Under the pieces are notes generated by a model that had not been told where the DNA came from, made no database searches, and saw nothing but the letters and a program-made list of their open reading frames with translations. Source: Cupriavidus taiwanensis (GTDB lineage: Bacteria; Pseudomonadota; Gammaproteobacteria; Burkholderiales; Burkholderiaceae). Taken from it: a stretch of DNA of 64,000 nucleotides. Every line of letters begins with the position of its first letter. The stretch's first letter is position 1. This document shows, one piece after another, positions 1-14,558 of the stretch. Made by a program: the position numbers and the translations under genes. Location of the stretch: contig NZ_LT977070.1 of the NCBI RefSeq assembly GCF_900250075.1, forward strand, positions 3,424,749-3,488,748, written 5' to 3'.

Positions 1-167
1 AGGTACAGCACCGCGGTCAGCACCGGCGCGGCCACGGTCTGGAAGCTTACTTTCCAGAAGCGCAGCACTTCCTTGTACAGCAGCGTGCGGAAGCCCACCA
101 GGCCGCCGACGGCCATCGGGCCGAGGCGGGTGTCGTCGAGGATTTCGATGTCGCCAGGCTGCTTCAT
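1..167 (-). CDS. ABC-2 type transporter permease, 5' part only
   Basis: This is the first ~55 codons of an ABC exporter membrane subunit; the rest lies beyond the left edge. The visible part contains the stretch LLYKEVLRFWKV followed by QTVAAPVLTAVLYL, typical of the amino-terminal cytoplasmic region and first membrane helix of ABC-2 permeases. Its ATG overlaps the TGA of the ATPase gene upstream (ATGA), so the two are translationally coupled and should form one transporter. The substrate cannot be told from this fragment. Confidence 0.85.
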   Translation of the reverse strand, partial: MKQPGDIEILDDTRLGPMAVGGLVGFRTLLYKEVLRFWKVSFQTVAAPVLTAVLY

Positions 168-1114
168 GCCGCGGCCTCCATCGCCGGGTCGGGCAGCGCG
201 CCGGGCATATGCCCCTCGCGGCGCATGATCTGCACGAATACGTCCTCGAGGTCGGCCTTGTTGATTTCCATGTCTTCGATCTCACAACCCGCTTCGCGGC
301 AGGCGGCCAGGATCGGCTCCACCGCCTGGTAGCCCGACAGCCGCAGCCGCACCGCGCGCTCGCCGGGGTTGGCCGGCATGCGCAGCGGCTCCAGCGACGG
401 CGGCAGGCCGCCGCGCGCGAAGGTCAGCACCAGCTGCAGGCCGGCAAACTGCGTCAGCAGGTTGCTGGTGCGGTCCAGCGCCACCACTTCGCCGAACTTG
501 AGCATGGCGATGCGGTCGCACAAGGCCTCGGCCTCTTCGAGGTAATGCGTGGTCAGGATGATGGTGTGCCCTTCGCGGTTCAGGCGCGAGATGAACTTCC
601 ACAGCGTTTGCCGCAACTCAACATCGACGCCGGCAGTGGGCTCGTCGAGCACGATCACCGGCGGGCGGTGCACCAGCGCCTGTGCCACCAGCACGCGCCG
701 CTTCATGCCGCCGGACAGCTGGCGCATATTGGCATCGGCTTTCCCGGTCAGGTCCAGGTTGGCCATGATTTCGTCGATCCAGTCGTCGTTGCGCGTCAGG
801 CCGAAATAGCCTGACTGCAGCCGCAGCGTCTCGCGCACCGTGAAGAACGGATCGAACACCAGCTCCTGCGGCACCACGCCCAGCATACGCCGCGCCATCC
901 GGTAATCGCCGACGACATCGTGCCCCAGCACACTGACGCGGCCGGAATCGGCGCGGTTCAGGCCGGCGAGGATCGAGATCAGCGTGGTCTTGCCGGCGCC
1001 GTTGGGCCCGAGCAGGCCGAAGAATTCGCCGCGTTCGACGGTGAAGCTGACGCCCTTGAGCGCCTGCAGGTTGCGGTAGCGCTTGCGAACGTCGTGGATT
1101 TCAATGGCTTTCAT
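164..1114 (-). CDS. ABC-2 type transporter ATP-binding protein
   Basis: This 316-residue cytoplasmic ATPase drives the permease encoded immediately downstream. Walker A (GPNGAGKT, residues 36-43), signature LSGGM (133-137) and Walker B with catalytic Glu (VIVLDEP, 153-159) are all intact. The ~80 residues after the nucleotide-binding domain are typical of the DrrA/YadG-type exporter ATPases. It follows mlaB at a distance of about 260 bp on the same strand. In related beta-proteobacteria this pair commonly sits downstream of the mla genes, but a role in lipid transport is only a guess from position. Confidence 0.9.
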   Translation of the reverse strand: MKAIEIHDVRKRYRNLQALKGVSFTVERGEFFGLLGPNGAGKTTLISILAGLNRADSGRVSVLGHDVVGDYRMARRMLGVVPQELVFDPFFTVRETLRLQSGYFGLTRNDDWIDEIMANLDLTGKADANMRQLSGGMKRRVLVAQALVHRPPVIVLDEPTAGVDVELRQTLWKFISRLNREGHTIILTTHYLEEAEALCDRIAMLKFGEVVALDRTSNLLTQFAGLQLVLTFARGGLPPSLEPLRMPANPGERAVRLRLSGYQAVEPILAACREAGCEIEDMEINKADLEDVFVQIMRREGHMPGALPDPAMEAAA

Positions 1115-1373
1115 GGCCGATTGTTTGTGGCGGGTCCGGCTCTTTCAGGGGCCGGCCGCCAGGAAATGGGGAGCAAAGCGTGCCCGGATGTCCTGCTCCG
1201 GCATGGATCGGGCCGGCAACAGGCGGGGGGATGGGCGAACAACCCGGAATTATAGGGGATGCGGGGTCGGTCCCGCTTGATCCCCGCCGGATCCGCCCGG
1301 GGGCTCGGCGGCCGCGCCAGCGGTCGCCGCGGCATCGCGTGCGGCCGCCTGGATGGCGACCGGCGATGCCGGA

Positions 1374-1682
1374 TCAATGTCGGTGATGGTGTGCCGGTGG
1401 GATGGCGGCGGGAGCTGCCGCGCTCGCCAGGCCGAGCAGGCCATCGACGCCGTACAGGCTGGCCAGTTGCGCCAGTTGCGCCGGCACGCCGCGCAGCACC
1501 AGCGCCTGGCCGCGCGCCACCGCGGCCCGATGCCATGCCAGCAGCACGGCGACGGCCGAGGAGTCCACCTGCGCCAGGCCGGCGCAGTCCACTTCGACGT
1601 CGCCCTGCGCCACGCGTGCCAGCCCGTCGCGCAGCACCGCGGCGGCATTCTGGTTGGTCAGCGAGTTACCCGGCGAAAGCAT
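1374..1682 (-). CDS. mlaB: STAS-domain protein, MlaB-like subunit of the Mla ABC transporter
   Basis: This 102-residue protein has a STAS fold pattern: an early strand ending in DCAGLAQVDSSAVAVLL, then a helix and the strand ALVLRGVP. MlaB proteins bind the MlaF ATPase and are needed for assembly or activity of the MlaFEDB complex at the inner membrane. The ATG at 1682 was chosen because the domain begins just after it. The frame stays open upstream to 1802, but that stretch runs through the 1733-1751 hairpin and looks non-coding. The carboxy end is Ala/Pro/His-rich and poorly conserved. It lies downstream of mlaC in the same direction. Confidence 0.8.
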   Translation of the reverse strand: MLSPGNSLTNQNAAAVLRDGLARVAQGDVEVDCAGLAQVDSSAVAVLLAWHRAAVARGQALVLRGVPAQLAQLASLYGVDGLLGLASAAAPAAIPPAHHHRH

Positions 1683-1711
1683 GGCGTCAGTGGCCTGGAT
1701 GCGGAAAGAAG

Positions 1712-1751
1712 AAAGGGATCTGAAAACGAAGACTCCCGCGCGGAGCGGGAG
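1712..1751 (-). terminator. Hairpin with T-rich tail between mlaC and mlaB
   Basis: CTCCCGC (1733-1739) pairs with GCGGGAG (1745-1751) around a 5-nt loop. Read on the minus strand the stem is followed by TCTTCGTTTTC. This resembles a weak intrinsic terminator or attenuator that would lower transcription into mlaB and the ABC exporter genes. Confidence 0.5.
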
Positions 1752-1830
1752 CCTGTGTCGCGAACGGCCATTGTAGTGCAACTTCGGCGCGCCGTGCTGC
1801 ATTGCAGCGGCGCACCGCGGGCATGCCCCG

Positions 1831-2460
1831 TCAGCTCTTGGCGTTGGCGAGCTGGCGGTTGCGGTCCTGCAGCGTCTTGATCACGCCCTCGACGCCCTGC
1901 TGGCCGACGATGGTGTTGAAGCTGCCCTTGTAGGCCTCGGTCAGCCACGCGCCCAGCACGTTGATGTCATAGACCTTCCAGCCCTGCGCGGTCTTTTCCA
2001 GGCGGTAGTCCATCTGGATCGGCTCGCCCTTGTTGATGACCTGGGTGCGGATGGTGGCATCGGTATCGTCGGCGGTGCCGCGGTACGGACGGTATTGCAC
2101 GGTCTGGTCGCGGATCTGCGCGATGGCGCCGGCATAGGTGCGGATCAGCAGGGTCTTGAATTCCTCGGTGATCTGCTTCTGCTGCTCGGGCGTGGCCTTG
2201 GACCAGTTGCGGCCCATGGCGATCTGCGTGGTCTTCTGGAAGTTGGCGTTGGGAATGATCTTCTGTTCGACCAGCGCGGTGATCTTGCCGATATTGCCGG
2301 CCTGCATGTCCTTGTCGGCCTTCACGGTCGACATCACGTCATTGACCACGGCCTTGACCAGCCCGTCCGGGGTGGCCGCGTCCTGGGCCGATACCTGGGC
2401 CTGCGCGGTCCCCGCGAAGGCAACCGCCGTCAGGAGGGGGAGCAACAGTCGCTTGAGCAT
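1831..2460 (-). CDS. mlaC: MlaC, periplasmic phospholipid-binding protein
   Basis: MlaC (209 residues) shuttles phospholipid across the periplasm between the outer-membrane MlaA and the inner-membrane MlaFEDB complex. It opens with a classical Sec signal peptide (MLKRLLLPLL hydrophobic core, cleavage near residue 21). The mature part is a Ttg2D/MlaC domain with the family-typical segments TPEQQKQITEEFKTLLIRTYAGAI and, near the end, YDINVLGAWLTEAYKGSF. Length fits the family. It follows mlaA by about 200 bp on the same strand. Older annotations call this family toluene tolerance protein Ttg2D. Confidence 0.93.
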   Translation of the reverse strand: MLKRLLLPLLTAVAFAGTAQAQVSAQDAATPDGLVKAVVNDVMSTVKADKDMQAGNIGKITALVEQKIIPNANFQKTTQIAMGRNWSKATPEQQKQITEEFKTLLIRTYAGAIAQIRDQTVQYRPYRGTADDTDATIRTQVINKGEPIQMDYRLEKTAQGWKVYDINVLGAWLTEAYKGSFNTIVGQQGVEGVIKTLQDRNRQLANAKS

Positions 2461-2658
2461 GTGAGATTTCCTTCTTTATCAAAGAGGTCGTGACCCGCGC
2501 CCGCGCGTCGATACGCGGCCGGAAGGCCACGGGTCCTTGCAGATTGGAACATAGCGGCGTCGCGCGCGTTGCCATCAAAAGCGCGCCAGACGCCACCTAC
2601 AAACAATTTGTTTCAGCGGTCACAGCGCATTCACAGCGCCAGTGTCGCCTTCGCCGCT

Positions 2659-3576
2659 TCAGCGGAAGCGCACTCCGGGCATACCCGGCAGCACCGGCGG
2701 CAACGGCATGCTCTGGCCTTCAGGCTGGGTCTCGCCCGCGGCGCCGGGCTTGGGCGGCTCCGCGGCCGGGGCCGAAGCGCCATCGGCCGCGGGAGCCGGT
2801 GCCGGTGCTGGTGCGGCACCGGGGTCGGCCGCGGCGGGCGCCGGCGCCGCGTCGTCGGCCTCGGCCTCGTCGTCGCCGCCCGGCGGATTGCCGTCGTAGA
2901 TCAGGTACTGGCGCCGCTGCAGGTAGGAGTCACGCAGGAACGAGTACTTGTCCAGCGCCGCCTGCTCCAGCAGGTTGCTGGCACCCAGCAGCTGGGCCCG
3001 GCCGGCGACGATGCGCACCCCGACCAGCGAATTGCGCAGCGAAACCGGATAGAAGTACGCCGACGGATCGGCCTGGCGGTCGACCAGCATGCCGGCAGTG
3101 TCGCGGAAGGTGCTCGGGCCGAACAGCGGCAGCACCAGGTACGGGCCGGCCGGCACGCCCCACACGCCCAGCGTCTGGCCGAAGTCTTCCTTGTACTTGG
3201 GCAGGCCGGCCGGGGTCGCGATGTCGATCAGGCCGCCGATGCCCAGCACGGTGTTCATCGCCACGCGCATGGTGTCTTCGGCCGCGCGCGTCGGCTTGCC
3301 CTGCAGCAGGTTGTTCACCGCCGAATAAACGTCGCTGACATTGGAGAAGAAGTTCTCCACCGCGCGCTGCACCGGCGTCGGCGTGTAGTCGGCATAGAGT
3401 TCGGCCACCGGGCGCATGATGCCCTTGTCGAAGTCCTCGTTGATCTTCGAGACCTCGCGGTTGAACGGCTCGAGCGGGTCTTTCGGGTTGGCGGTGGGGC
3501 CAGTGGCGCAACCGGCAAGCGCCGCGGCGGCCGCGGCCGTAGCCATGAGGTTGCGGATGTGGCGGGGGGCGTTCAC
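2659..3576 (-). CDS. mlaA: MlaA (VacJ) outer-membrane lipoprotein
   Basis: MlaA removes mislocalised phospholipid from the outer leaflet of the outer membrane and passes it to MlaC. The start is GTG at 3576, overlapping the mlaD stop (GTGA), with GGAG 7 nt upstream. This start keeps the basic RHIR segment before the hydrophobic core and the lipobox LAGC (Cys23); the internal ATG at residue 11 would lose it. The VacJ domain spans roughly residues 30-235 (DPLEPFNREV, YFYPVSLRNSLVGVRI). A Pro/Ala-rich tail of about 70 residues makes the 305-residue protein longer than the E. coli homologue. In E. coli mlaA is separate; here it lies between mlaD and mlaC. Confidence 0.92.
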   Translation of the reverse strand: MNAPRHIRNLMATAAAAAALAGCATGPTANPKDPLEPFNREVSKINEDFDKGIMRPVAELYADYTPTPVQRAVENFFSNVSDVYSAVNNLLQGKPTRAAEDTMRVAMNTVLGIGGLIDIATPAGLPKYKEDFGQTLGVWGVPAGPYLVLPLFGPSTFRDTAGMLVDRQADPSAYFYPVSLRNSLVGVRIVAGRAQLLGASNLLEQAALDKYSFLRDSYLQRRQYLIYDGNPPGGDDEAEADDAAPAPAAADPGAAPAPAPAPAADGASAPAAEPPKPGAAGETQPEGQSMPLPPVLPGMPGVRFR

Positions 3577-4085
3577 TTGAGGTCTCCAGCCGGGGCCGGC
3601 GCGCTGGCGCCGGGGGACGAGCCGCCGCCGGCATCGGCGGCCTTGTTGTACAGGAACTGCCCGATCAGGTTTTCGAGCACCACCGCGGACTGCGTCATGG
3701 TGATGCGCGCGCCGTTGGCCAGCATGGCGGTGTCGCCGCCGGCTTCGAGGCCGATGTACTGCTCGCCCAGCAGGCCCGAGGTCAGGATCTTGGCCGAGGT
3801 GTCCTTCGGGAACTGGTAGCGCGTCTCCAGGCTCATCTCGACGGTAGCCTGGTAGGTCTTGTCGTCGAAGCGGATCGCCGCGACCCGGCCGACCACCACG
3901 CCCGCGCTCTTGACCGGCGCGCGCGGCTTGAGCCCGCCGATATTGTCGAAGCGGGCCTGCACGCTATAGGTGTCCTGGAAGCTGAAGGCGCTCATGTTTC
4001 CTGCCTTGAGGGCCAGGAAGAGCAAGGCGACGAACCCTGCCGCCACAAACAGTCCCACCCAGAAATCGAGTGTGTTCTTTTTCAT
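3573..4085 (-). CDS. mlaD: MlaD, MCE-domain substrate-binding subunit
   Basis: MlaD forms the hexameric periplasmic ring of the MlaFEDB complex and holds phospholipid. The protein starts MKKNTLDFWVGLFVAAG, a single amino-terminal membrane anchor, followed by one MCE domain (NIGGLKPRAPVKSAGVVVG, residues ~50-68). ATG 4085 is preferred to the in-frame ATG at 4103 because AAGAGA lies at good distance before it and family members begin here. Length is 170 residues. Its stop overlaps the GTG of mlaA and it follows mlaE by about 85 bp. Confidence 0.92.
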   Translation of the reverse strand: MKKNTLDFWVGLFVAAGFVALLFLALKAGNMSAFSFQDTYSVQARFDNIGGLKPRAPVKSAGVVVGRVAAIRFDDKTYQATVEMSLETRYQFPKDTSAKILTSGLLGEQYIGLEAGGDTAMLANGARITMTQSAVVLENLIGQFLYNKAADAGGGSSPGASAPAPAGDLK

Positions 4086-4169
4086 TGGAATCTCTTTCTT
4101 CAACCCCGTAGTGTCTGTCGCTGCCGTCTTGTTATCGTAGCGCCCGCATCGTTGCGGCGGGCATCCGCC

Positions 4170-4961
4170 TCAATTGCTGAACATCAGCGCCGTCAGCAGG
4201 AAATCCAGTCCCAGCACCGCGAGCGACGCGATCACCACGGTGCGGGTGGTCGCGCGCGAGACGCCTTCCGGCGTGGGCTTGGCCTCGAACCCCTGGTACA
4301 GCGCAATGAACGTCACCGCGATGCCAAAGATAAAGCTCTTGATCACGCCGTTGAGCACATCGGCGCGCACGTCCACGCCGCCCTGCATCTGCGACCAGAA
4401 GGCCCCGGCGTCGACGCCGATCAGTTGCACGCCGACCACGTAACCGCCCAGGATGCCCACCGCGCTGAAGATCGCGGCCAGCACCGGCATGGCGATCACG
4501 CCCGCCCAGAAGCGCGGCGCGACTACGCGCTGCAGCGGGTTCACCGCCATCATTTCCATCGCCGTGAGCTGCTCGCCCGCCTTCATCAGTCCGATTTCGG
4601 CAGTCAGCGAGGTGCCGGCGCGGCCGGCGAACAGCAGCGCGGTGACCACCGGGCCCAGTTCCCGCACCAGCGACAGCGCCACCAGCAGCCCGAGCGCCTG
4701 CTCGGAGCCGTAGCGGTTGAGCGTGTAGTAGCCCTGCAGCCCGAGCACGAAGCCGACGAACAGGCCCGACACCGCGATGATCACCAGCGACAGGTTGCCG
4801 ACAAAGAAGACCTGGTCAGTCACCAGCCGGAAGCGGCGCAGCAGCGCCGGCGACAGTGCCAGCACGGCCAGGAACATGCGCGTGGCATGGCCCAGCCCGG
4901 AAATGCTGCGGCGCACGGCTGCGCCGATGGCGCTGAAGAAGCCCGTCAGGAAGCCGGTCAT
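4170..4961 (-). CDS. mlaE: MlaE, lipid ABC transporter permease
   Basis: MlaE (263 residues) is the inner-membrane permease of the Mla phospholipid system. Several hydrophobic segments are visible, with the family signature region around ELGPVVTALLFAGRAGTSLTAEIG, which contains the conserved Glu and Gly residues of the MlaE/DUF140 family, and a following EQLTAMEMMAVNP. The ATG at 4961 overlaps the TGA of mlaF (ATGA), indicating coupled synthesis with its ATPase. Length and topology match the family. Confidence 0.95.
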   Translation of the reverse strand: MTGFLTGFFSAIGAAVRRSISGLGHATRMFLAVLALSPALLRRFRLVTDQVFFVGNLSLVIIAVSGLFVGFVLGLQGYYTLNRYGSEQALGLLVALSLVRELGPVVTALLFAGRAGTSLTAEIGLMKAGEQLTAMEMMAVNPLQRVVAPRFWAGVIAMPVLAAIFSAVGILGGYVVGVQLIGVDAGAFWSQMQGGVDVRADVLNGVIKSFIFGIAVTFIALYQGFEAKPTPEGVSRATTRTVVIASLAVLGLDFLLTALMFSN

Positions 4962-5776
4962 CGCGCCCCTCCGGCGAAATCCTCGGCCAGCGACGGTCCG
5001 GCATAGTGGAACGGCACCGGGCCGTCGGCCTCGGCGTGGACGAACTGGTGCACGAACGGATCGGTGGAGGCGCGCAGGGCCTCGGGCGTGCCTTCGGCAG
5101 CGATGCGCCCGTCGGCAATGAAGTAGACGTAGTCGGCGATCTGGAAGGTCTCGTGCACGTCGTGCGAGACGATGATGGTGGTGGCGCCGAGCGCGTCGTT
5201 GAGGCTGCGGATCAGCCGGGCGGTCAGTCCCAGCGAGATCGGATCCAGGCCGGCGAAGGGCTCGTCATACATCAGCAGGGCCGGATCCAGCGCAATCGCG
5301 CGCGCCAGCGCCACGCGCCGCGCCATGCCGCCGGAGATCTGCGACGGCATCAGGTCGCGCGCGCCGCGCAGGCCGACCGCATTGAGCTTCATCAGCACCA
5401 GGTCGCGGATCATCGACTCGGGCAGGTCGGTGTGCTCGCGCAGCGGGAAGGCGACGTTGTCGAACACCGACAGGTCGGTAAACAGCGCGCCGAACTGGAA
5501 CAGCATCCCCATCTGGCGGCGCACGGCGTACAGGCCGGCGGTATCGAGCTGGTGAATGTCGGTGCCGGCAAAGCGCACCGCGCCCGCCTGCGGCCGCACC
5601 TGGCCGCCGATCAGCCGCAGCACCGTGGTCTTGCCGCAGCCCGATCCGCCCATCACCGCGATCACCTTGCCGCGCGGGAATTGCATGGTCAGGCCGGACA
5701 GGATCGGCTTGCCGTGGTCCGCGTAGGCGAAATCCACCGCAGTCAGTTCGACAAGGTTTTGAGCAGAATCGGTCAC
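4958..5776 (-). CDS. mlaF: MlaF, lipid ABC transporter ATPase
   Basis: MlaF (272 residues) powers phospholipid transport by the MlaFEDB inner-membrane complex. Walker A GGSGCGKT (43-50), signature ISGGM (147-151) and Walker B LLMYDEP (167-173) are intact. The best start is GTG at 5776; no ATG lies early in the frame and no strong ribosome-binding site is visible, so initiation may be modest. It is the first gene of the mla operon, with a -10 like TATAAT about 27 bp upstream. The carboxy-terminal ~25 residues after the ATPase core are Ala/Gly-rich. Confidence 0.94.
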   Translation of the reverse strand: MTDSAQNLVELTAVDFAYADHGKPILSGLTMQFPRGKVIAVMGGSGCGKTTVLRLIGGQVRPQAGAVRFAGTDIHQLDTAGLYAVRRQMGMLFQFGALFTDLSVFDNVAFPLREHTDLPESMIRDLVLMKLNAVGLRGARDLMPSQISGGMARRVALARAIALDPALLMYDEPFAGLDPISLGLTARLIRSLNDALGATTIIVSHDVHETFQIADYVYFIADGRIAAEGTPEALRASTDPFVHQFVHAEADGPVPFHYAGPSLAEDFAGGAR

Positions 5777-5802
5777 GTTGGCACCGGTCGGGACAGGGGC
5801 GC

Positions 5803-5808
5803 ATTATA
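5803..5808 (-). promoter_or_regulatory. Candidate -10 element of the mla operon
   Basis: A perfect TATAAT (minus strand) lies 27 bp before the mlaF GTG, giving a predicted leader of about 20 nt. No good -35 box is found 16-18 bp upstream, so support is limited to the -10 and its position. Confidence 0.4.
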
Positions 5809-5954
5809 AGGTGTACTACCTAGCCCTGCTGGTACCCGTGTGTCTCGCGCCACATGAAGCGCGGCTGTGGTGCCTCAGAATTCTCCTGGCCGGACGGCAA
5901 ACTGGCCGATTTCCCCTGGAAACCGGCCACTGTCCCACCGCGCCGCGGTGCCGC

Positions 5955-7046
5955 TCAAGGCTCCTGCGCGATCGGCACGTCCCTGAGGATGACCTGCCAC
6001 TGGATCGATTCCGAGCGGATCGCGGTGGCAAACGCCTCCGGCGAGTCGCGCAGCGGCGTCAGGCCGGCGGCCTGCAGGCGCGAGCGCACCTCGCGTTCGG
6101 CCATCACGCCGTCCAGCTCACCGGCCAGCCGCGCCACGATGGCGCGCGGCGTCTTGGCCGGCGCCATCACGCCAAACCAGGCCGCCGCGGCGTAGCCGTC
6201 CTGCCCGGACTCCTGCAGCGTCGGCACCAGCGGCGCCAGCGGGGAACGCGCCACGCCGGTCACGCCGACCAGCCGCAGCCCGCCGCTCTTGACCTGGCTC
6301 TGGACTGCCGCGAATGAACAGAAGCAGGCGCTGATGCGGCCGGCCAGCATCTCCTGCACCACCGCGGCCTCGCCCTTGGCCGTGACCAGCGGCACGCCGC
6401 CGCGCAGGCCGCGCACCGCGTACTCGGCGTACAGGTGGGAAGGGCTGCCGGGCTGGCCGTAGCCGTAGCTGTAGGAACCGGGACTCGACTTCACCGCGGT
6501 CATCCATTGTTCCGGGGTGCGCATCGGCAGCCGGGCGTCGATCACCAGGAACAGCGGCGTGGTGGCGACGCGCGCCACCGGCGTGAAATCGCGCACGACG
6601 TCGTAGGGCACCGGCTCCAGCCCCGGCTGGATCAGCATGTTGGCCTGGTGGAACAGCAGCGTATGGCCGTCGGAGCTGGCCTTGGCGACGACATCGCCGG
6701 CGATGGTGCCGGCGCTGCCGGGACGATTGTCGACCTCGACCGGCACGCCAAGCCTGGCCGACAGGCGCTCGGCCAGCATCCGCGCCACGGCGTCGGCGAC
6801 GCCGCCGGCCGGGAACGGCACGATCAGGCGCATCGGCCGATCCGGGAACGACATGCTGCGCGCAAGCGGCTGGGTGCCGGCATGCGCTGGCTTGGCTGGC
6901 ACGGCGAACGCCAGCGTGGCACAGCCCATGGCGACCAGGCACAGCACGCGCGGCAGCCAGCGCCGGGCGGCGTTGGCCGCGGGCAGGCGCGGCGCGATTT
7001 TCGCTTTACCTCGCCAAAGTCGCGACAGATTGCGCACTTCGGACAT
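5955..7046 (-). CDS. Tripartite tricarboxylate transporter (TctC/Bug family) substrate-binding protein
   Basis: This 363-residue periplasmic binding protein belongs to the Bug/TctC family that is greatly expanded in Cupriavidus and Bordetella. It has an Arg-rich amino end, a hydrophobic core and a likely cleavage after residues near PAHA, then FPDRPMRLIVPFPAGGVADAVAR and VDNRPGSAGTIAGDVVAKA, the family ligand-loop motifs. ATG 7046 is chosen for the strong GGAGG upstream; the frame is open further but that part is not signal-peptide-like. No TctA/TctB membrane genes are adjacent, so it is an orphan whose ligand is unknown. Confidence 0.9.
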   Translation of the reverse strand: MSEVRNLSRLWRGKAKIAPRLPAANAARRWLPRVLCLVAMGCATLAFAVPAKPAHAGTQPLARSMSFPDRPMRLIVPFPAGGVADAVARMLAERLSARLGVPVEVDNRPGSAGTIAGDVVAKASSDGHTLLFHQANMLIQPGLEPVPYDVVRDFTPVARVATTPLFLVIDARLPMRTPEQWMTAVKSSPGSYSYGYGQPGSPSHLYAEYAVRGLRGGVPLVTAKGEAAVVQEMLAGRISACFCSFAAVQSQVKSGGLRLVGVTGVARSPLAPLVPTLQESGQDGYAAAAWFGVMAPAKTPRAIVARLAGELDGVMAEREVRSRLQAAGLTPLRDSPEAFATAIRSESIQWQVILRDVPIAQEP

Positions 7047-7254
7047 CGTTTTCCTCCGGCCCGTCTCCTGAGGAGGCGGCAAACAGGTTCTGGGGAAAAT
7101 GGATAGCGAGGCAGTTTCCGTTAGTTGTTTTTGAAAATTGTAAGGACAATGTCGGGGCCGCCACAGGCACGTAAACCATAGCCGGGAGAACCCTGAAAGC
7201 CTTGCTGCGCCTTGCCAAATGCGCCCTCGCGCCTGGCCGCGCAAAGCGCGCCGC

Positions 7255-7260
7255 TATAAT
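7255..7260 (+). promoter_or_regulatory. -10 element suggesting a leaderless mRNA for the acetyltransferase
   Basis: A perfect TATAAT ends 6 bp before the ATG at 7267. A transcript starting at the usual distance would begin at or next to the start codon. The -35 region is poor (CCTGGC at the expected place). Confidence 0.4.
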
Positions 7261-7266
7261 CCGCCG

Positions 7267-7803
7267 ATGACGAATTTCACCGTGCGGCGCATGGTCTTGG
7301 CCGACCTGCCGGCCGTGCTGGCGGTGCAGGCCAGCTGCTATACCGAAGTCCTGCTGGAAAGCGAGACGGCGCTGGCCAGCCGGCTGGCGCTGTCGCCGGC
7401 CACTTGCTGGGTCGCGCACGATCCTGCGCAGCGCAGCAGCCTGGCCGCGTACCTGTTTACCCACGCCTGGCCCGAAGACAGCCTGCCGCCGCTGGACGGC
7501 GTGCTCGACGACGGCTGGCGCCGGCACACCGCCACCAGCCTGACCTGGTTCGTGCACGACATGGCCGTGGCCCCGGCCGGCCGCGGTGCCGGGCTGGCGC
7601 CGCGCCTGTACGCGGCGGCGCAGGCGGCCGCGCACGCCGCCGGGCTGCGGCGTTCGCGGCTGATCGCGGTGCAGTCCGCGGCGCCGTGGTGGCGCAGGCT
7701 CGGGTACGCTCCGGTACCGGCGCAGACGGCGGCGCGGCACGCCGGCAAGCTGGCCGCATACGGCGCCAGCGCGGTGCTGATGGAGCGGACGCTGGCCGGC
7801 TGA
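7267..7803 (+). CDS. GNAT-family N-acetyltransferase
   Basis: This is a 178-residue GCN5-related acetyltransferase. Motif A is visible as [20 protein letters not shown], containing the acetyl-CoA pyrophosphate-binding pattern (R/Q-x-x-G-x-G/A), followed by an Ala-rich helix and the WWRRLGY segment near the end that is common in the fold. The start MTNFTVRRM places the first beta strand at the amino end. The substrate cannot be predicted. It is transcribed divergently from the Bug gene and ends at a bidirectional terminator shared with gltD. Confidence 0.85.
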   Translation: MTNFTVRRMVLADLPAVLAVQASCYTEVLLESETALASRLALSPATCWVAHDPAQRSSLAAYLFTHAWPEDSLPPLDGVLDDGWRRHTATSLTWFVHDMAVAPAGRGAGLAPRLYAAAQAAAHAAGLRRSRLIAVQSAAPWWRRLGYAPVPAQTAARHAGKLAAYGASAVLMERTLAG

Positions 7804-7822
7804 ACGCCGCCATCGCGCAGAC

Positions 7823-7858
7823 AAAAAAGCCCGCCGGCTTGCGCCAGGCGGGCTTTTT
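7823..7858. terminator. Bidirectional intrinsic terminator between the acetyltransferase gene and gltD
   Basis: A GC-rich stem (GCCCGCC with GGCGGGC) is flanked by six A residues on the left and five T residues on the right, so it can stop the plus-strand acetyltransferase transcript and the minus-strand gltBD transcript. Confidence 0.85.
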
Positions 7859-7878
7859 GTTGGGACGACGAGGCCGGA

Positions 7879-9342
<1,464 letters not shown>

Positions 9343-9470
9343 GTTGCGTCCTTGGTCATGCTGCGCGGGACCGGCGGCGTCGCCGGCCCTGCGGTGGGGT
9401 CAGTATCTTGTCGGGACCGCGGCGGCTTGCCGCGGCCCTTCGCTACGTTGGTTTGCTGCGCTCGTCTCGC

Positions 9471-14276
<4,806 letters not shown>

Positions 14277-14454
14277 GGGCTGAATTCCGGTGAAGGCTGC
14301 GCGAACTGCTGGACTACCGGAACGGGGACCGCGCGCTTTCTGAAATCCACCCAGACCGGTGGACCGGCGGGAAGGGAAATGGGGACGAAGCTGTCAGCGG
14401 GCCGCAGCGGCGTACACGAGCGTGACGCGCCGCACAATGACTGTGGGTGGAGCA

Positions 14455-14483
14455 ACTATATGGGAATCGCCTGCGCCTCGCAA
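14455..14483 (-). promoter_or_regulatory. Sigma70-type promoter of gltBD
   Basis: On the minus strand TTGCGA (14478-14483), a 17-bp spacer and TATAGT (14455-14460) form a good housekeeping promoter. The predicted start near 14448 gives a leader of about 170 nt before the gltB GTG. The first RAYT-associated repeat begins only 4 bp upstream of the -35 box. Confidence 0.7.
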
Positions 14484-14486
14484 AAA

Positions 14487-14547
14487 AATTAAATGGGGTC
14501 GGATTACATTAAATAACGCACCGTTTCGGTGAATCAATTAAATGGGG
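14487..14547 (+). repeat. RAYT-associated REP-like direct repeats and hairpin
   Basis: AATTAAATGGGG occurs at 14487-14498 and again at 14536-14547, and each copy is followed by related bases (TCGGATTA and ACACATAATC). Between them CACCG (14519-14523) and CGGTG (14527-14531) form a small hairpin. A repeated G-rich tag beside a hairpin next to a RAYT gene is the layout expected for REP/REPIN-type substrates. Confidence 0.6.
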
Positions 14548-14558
14548 ACACATAATCT

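Noticed and set aside
1683..1802. Longer start for mlaB
   Set aside because: The extra 40 residues run through the 1733-1751 hairpin and do not resemble a STAS domain.
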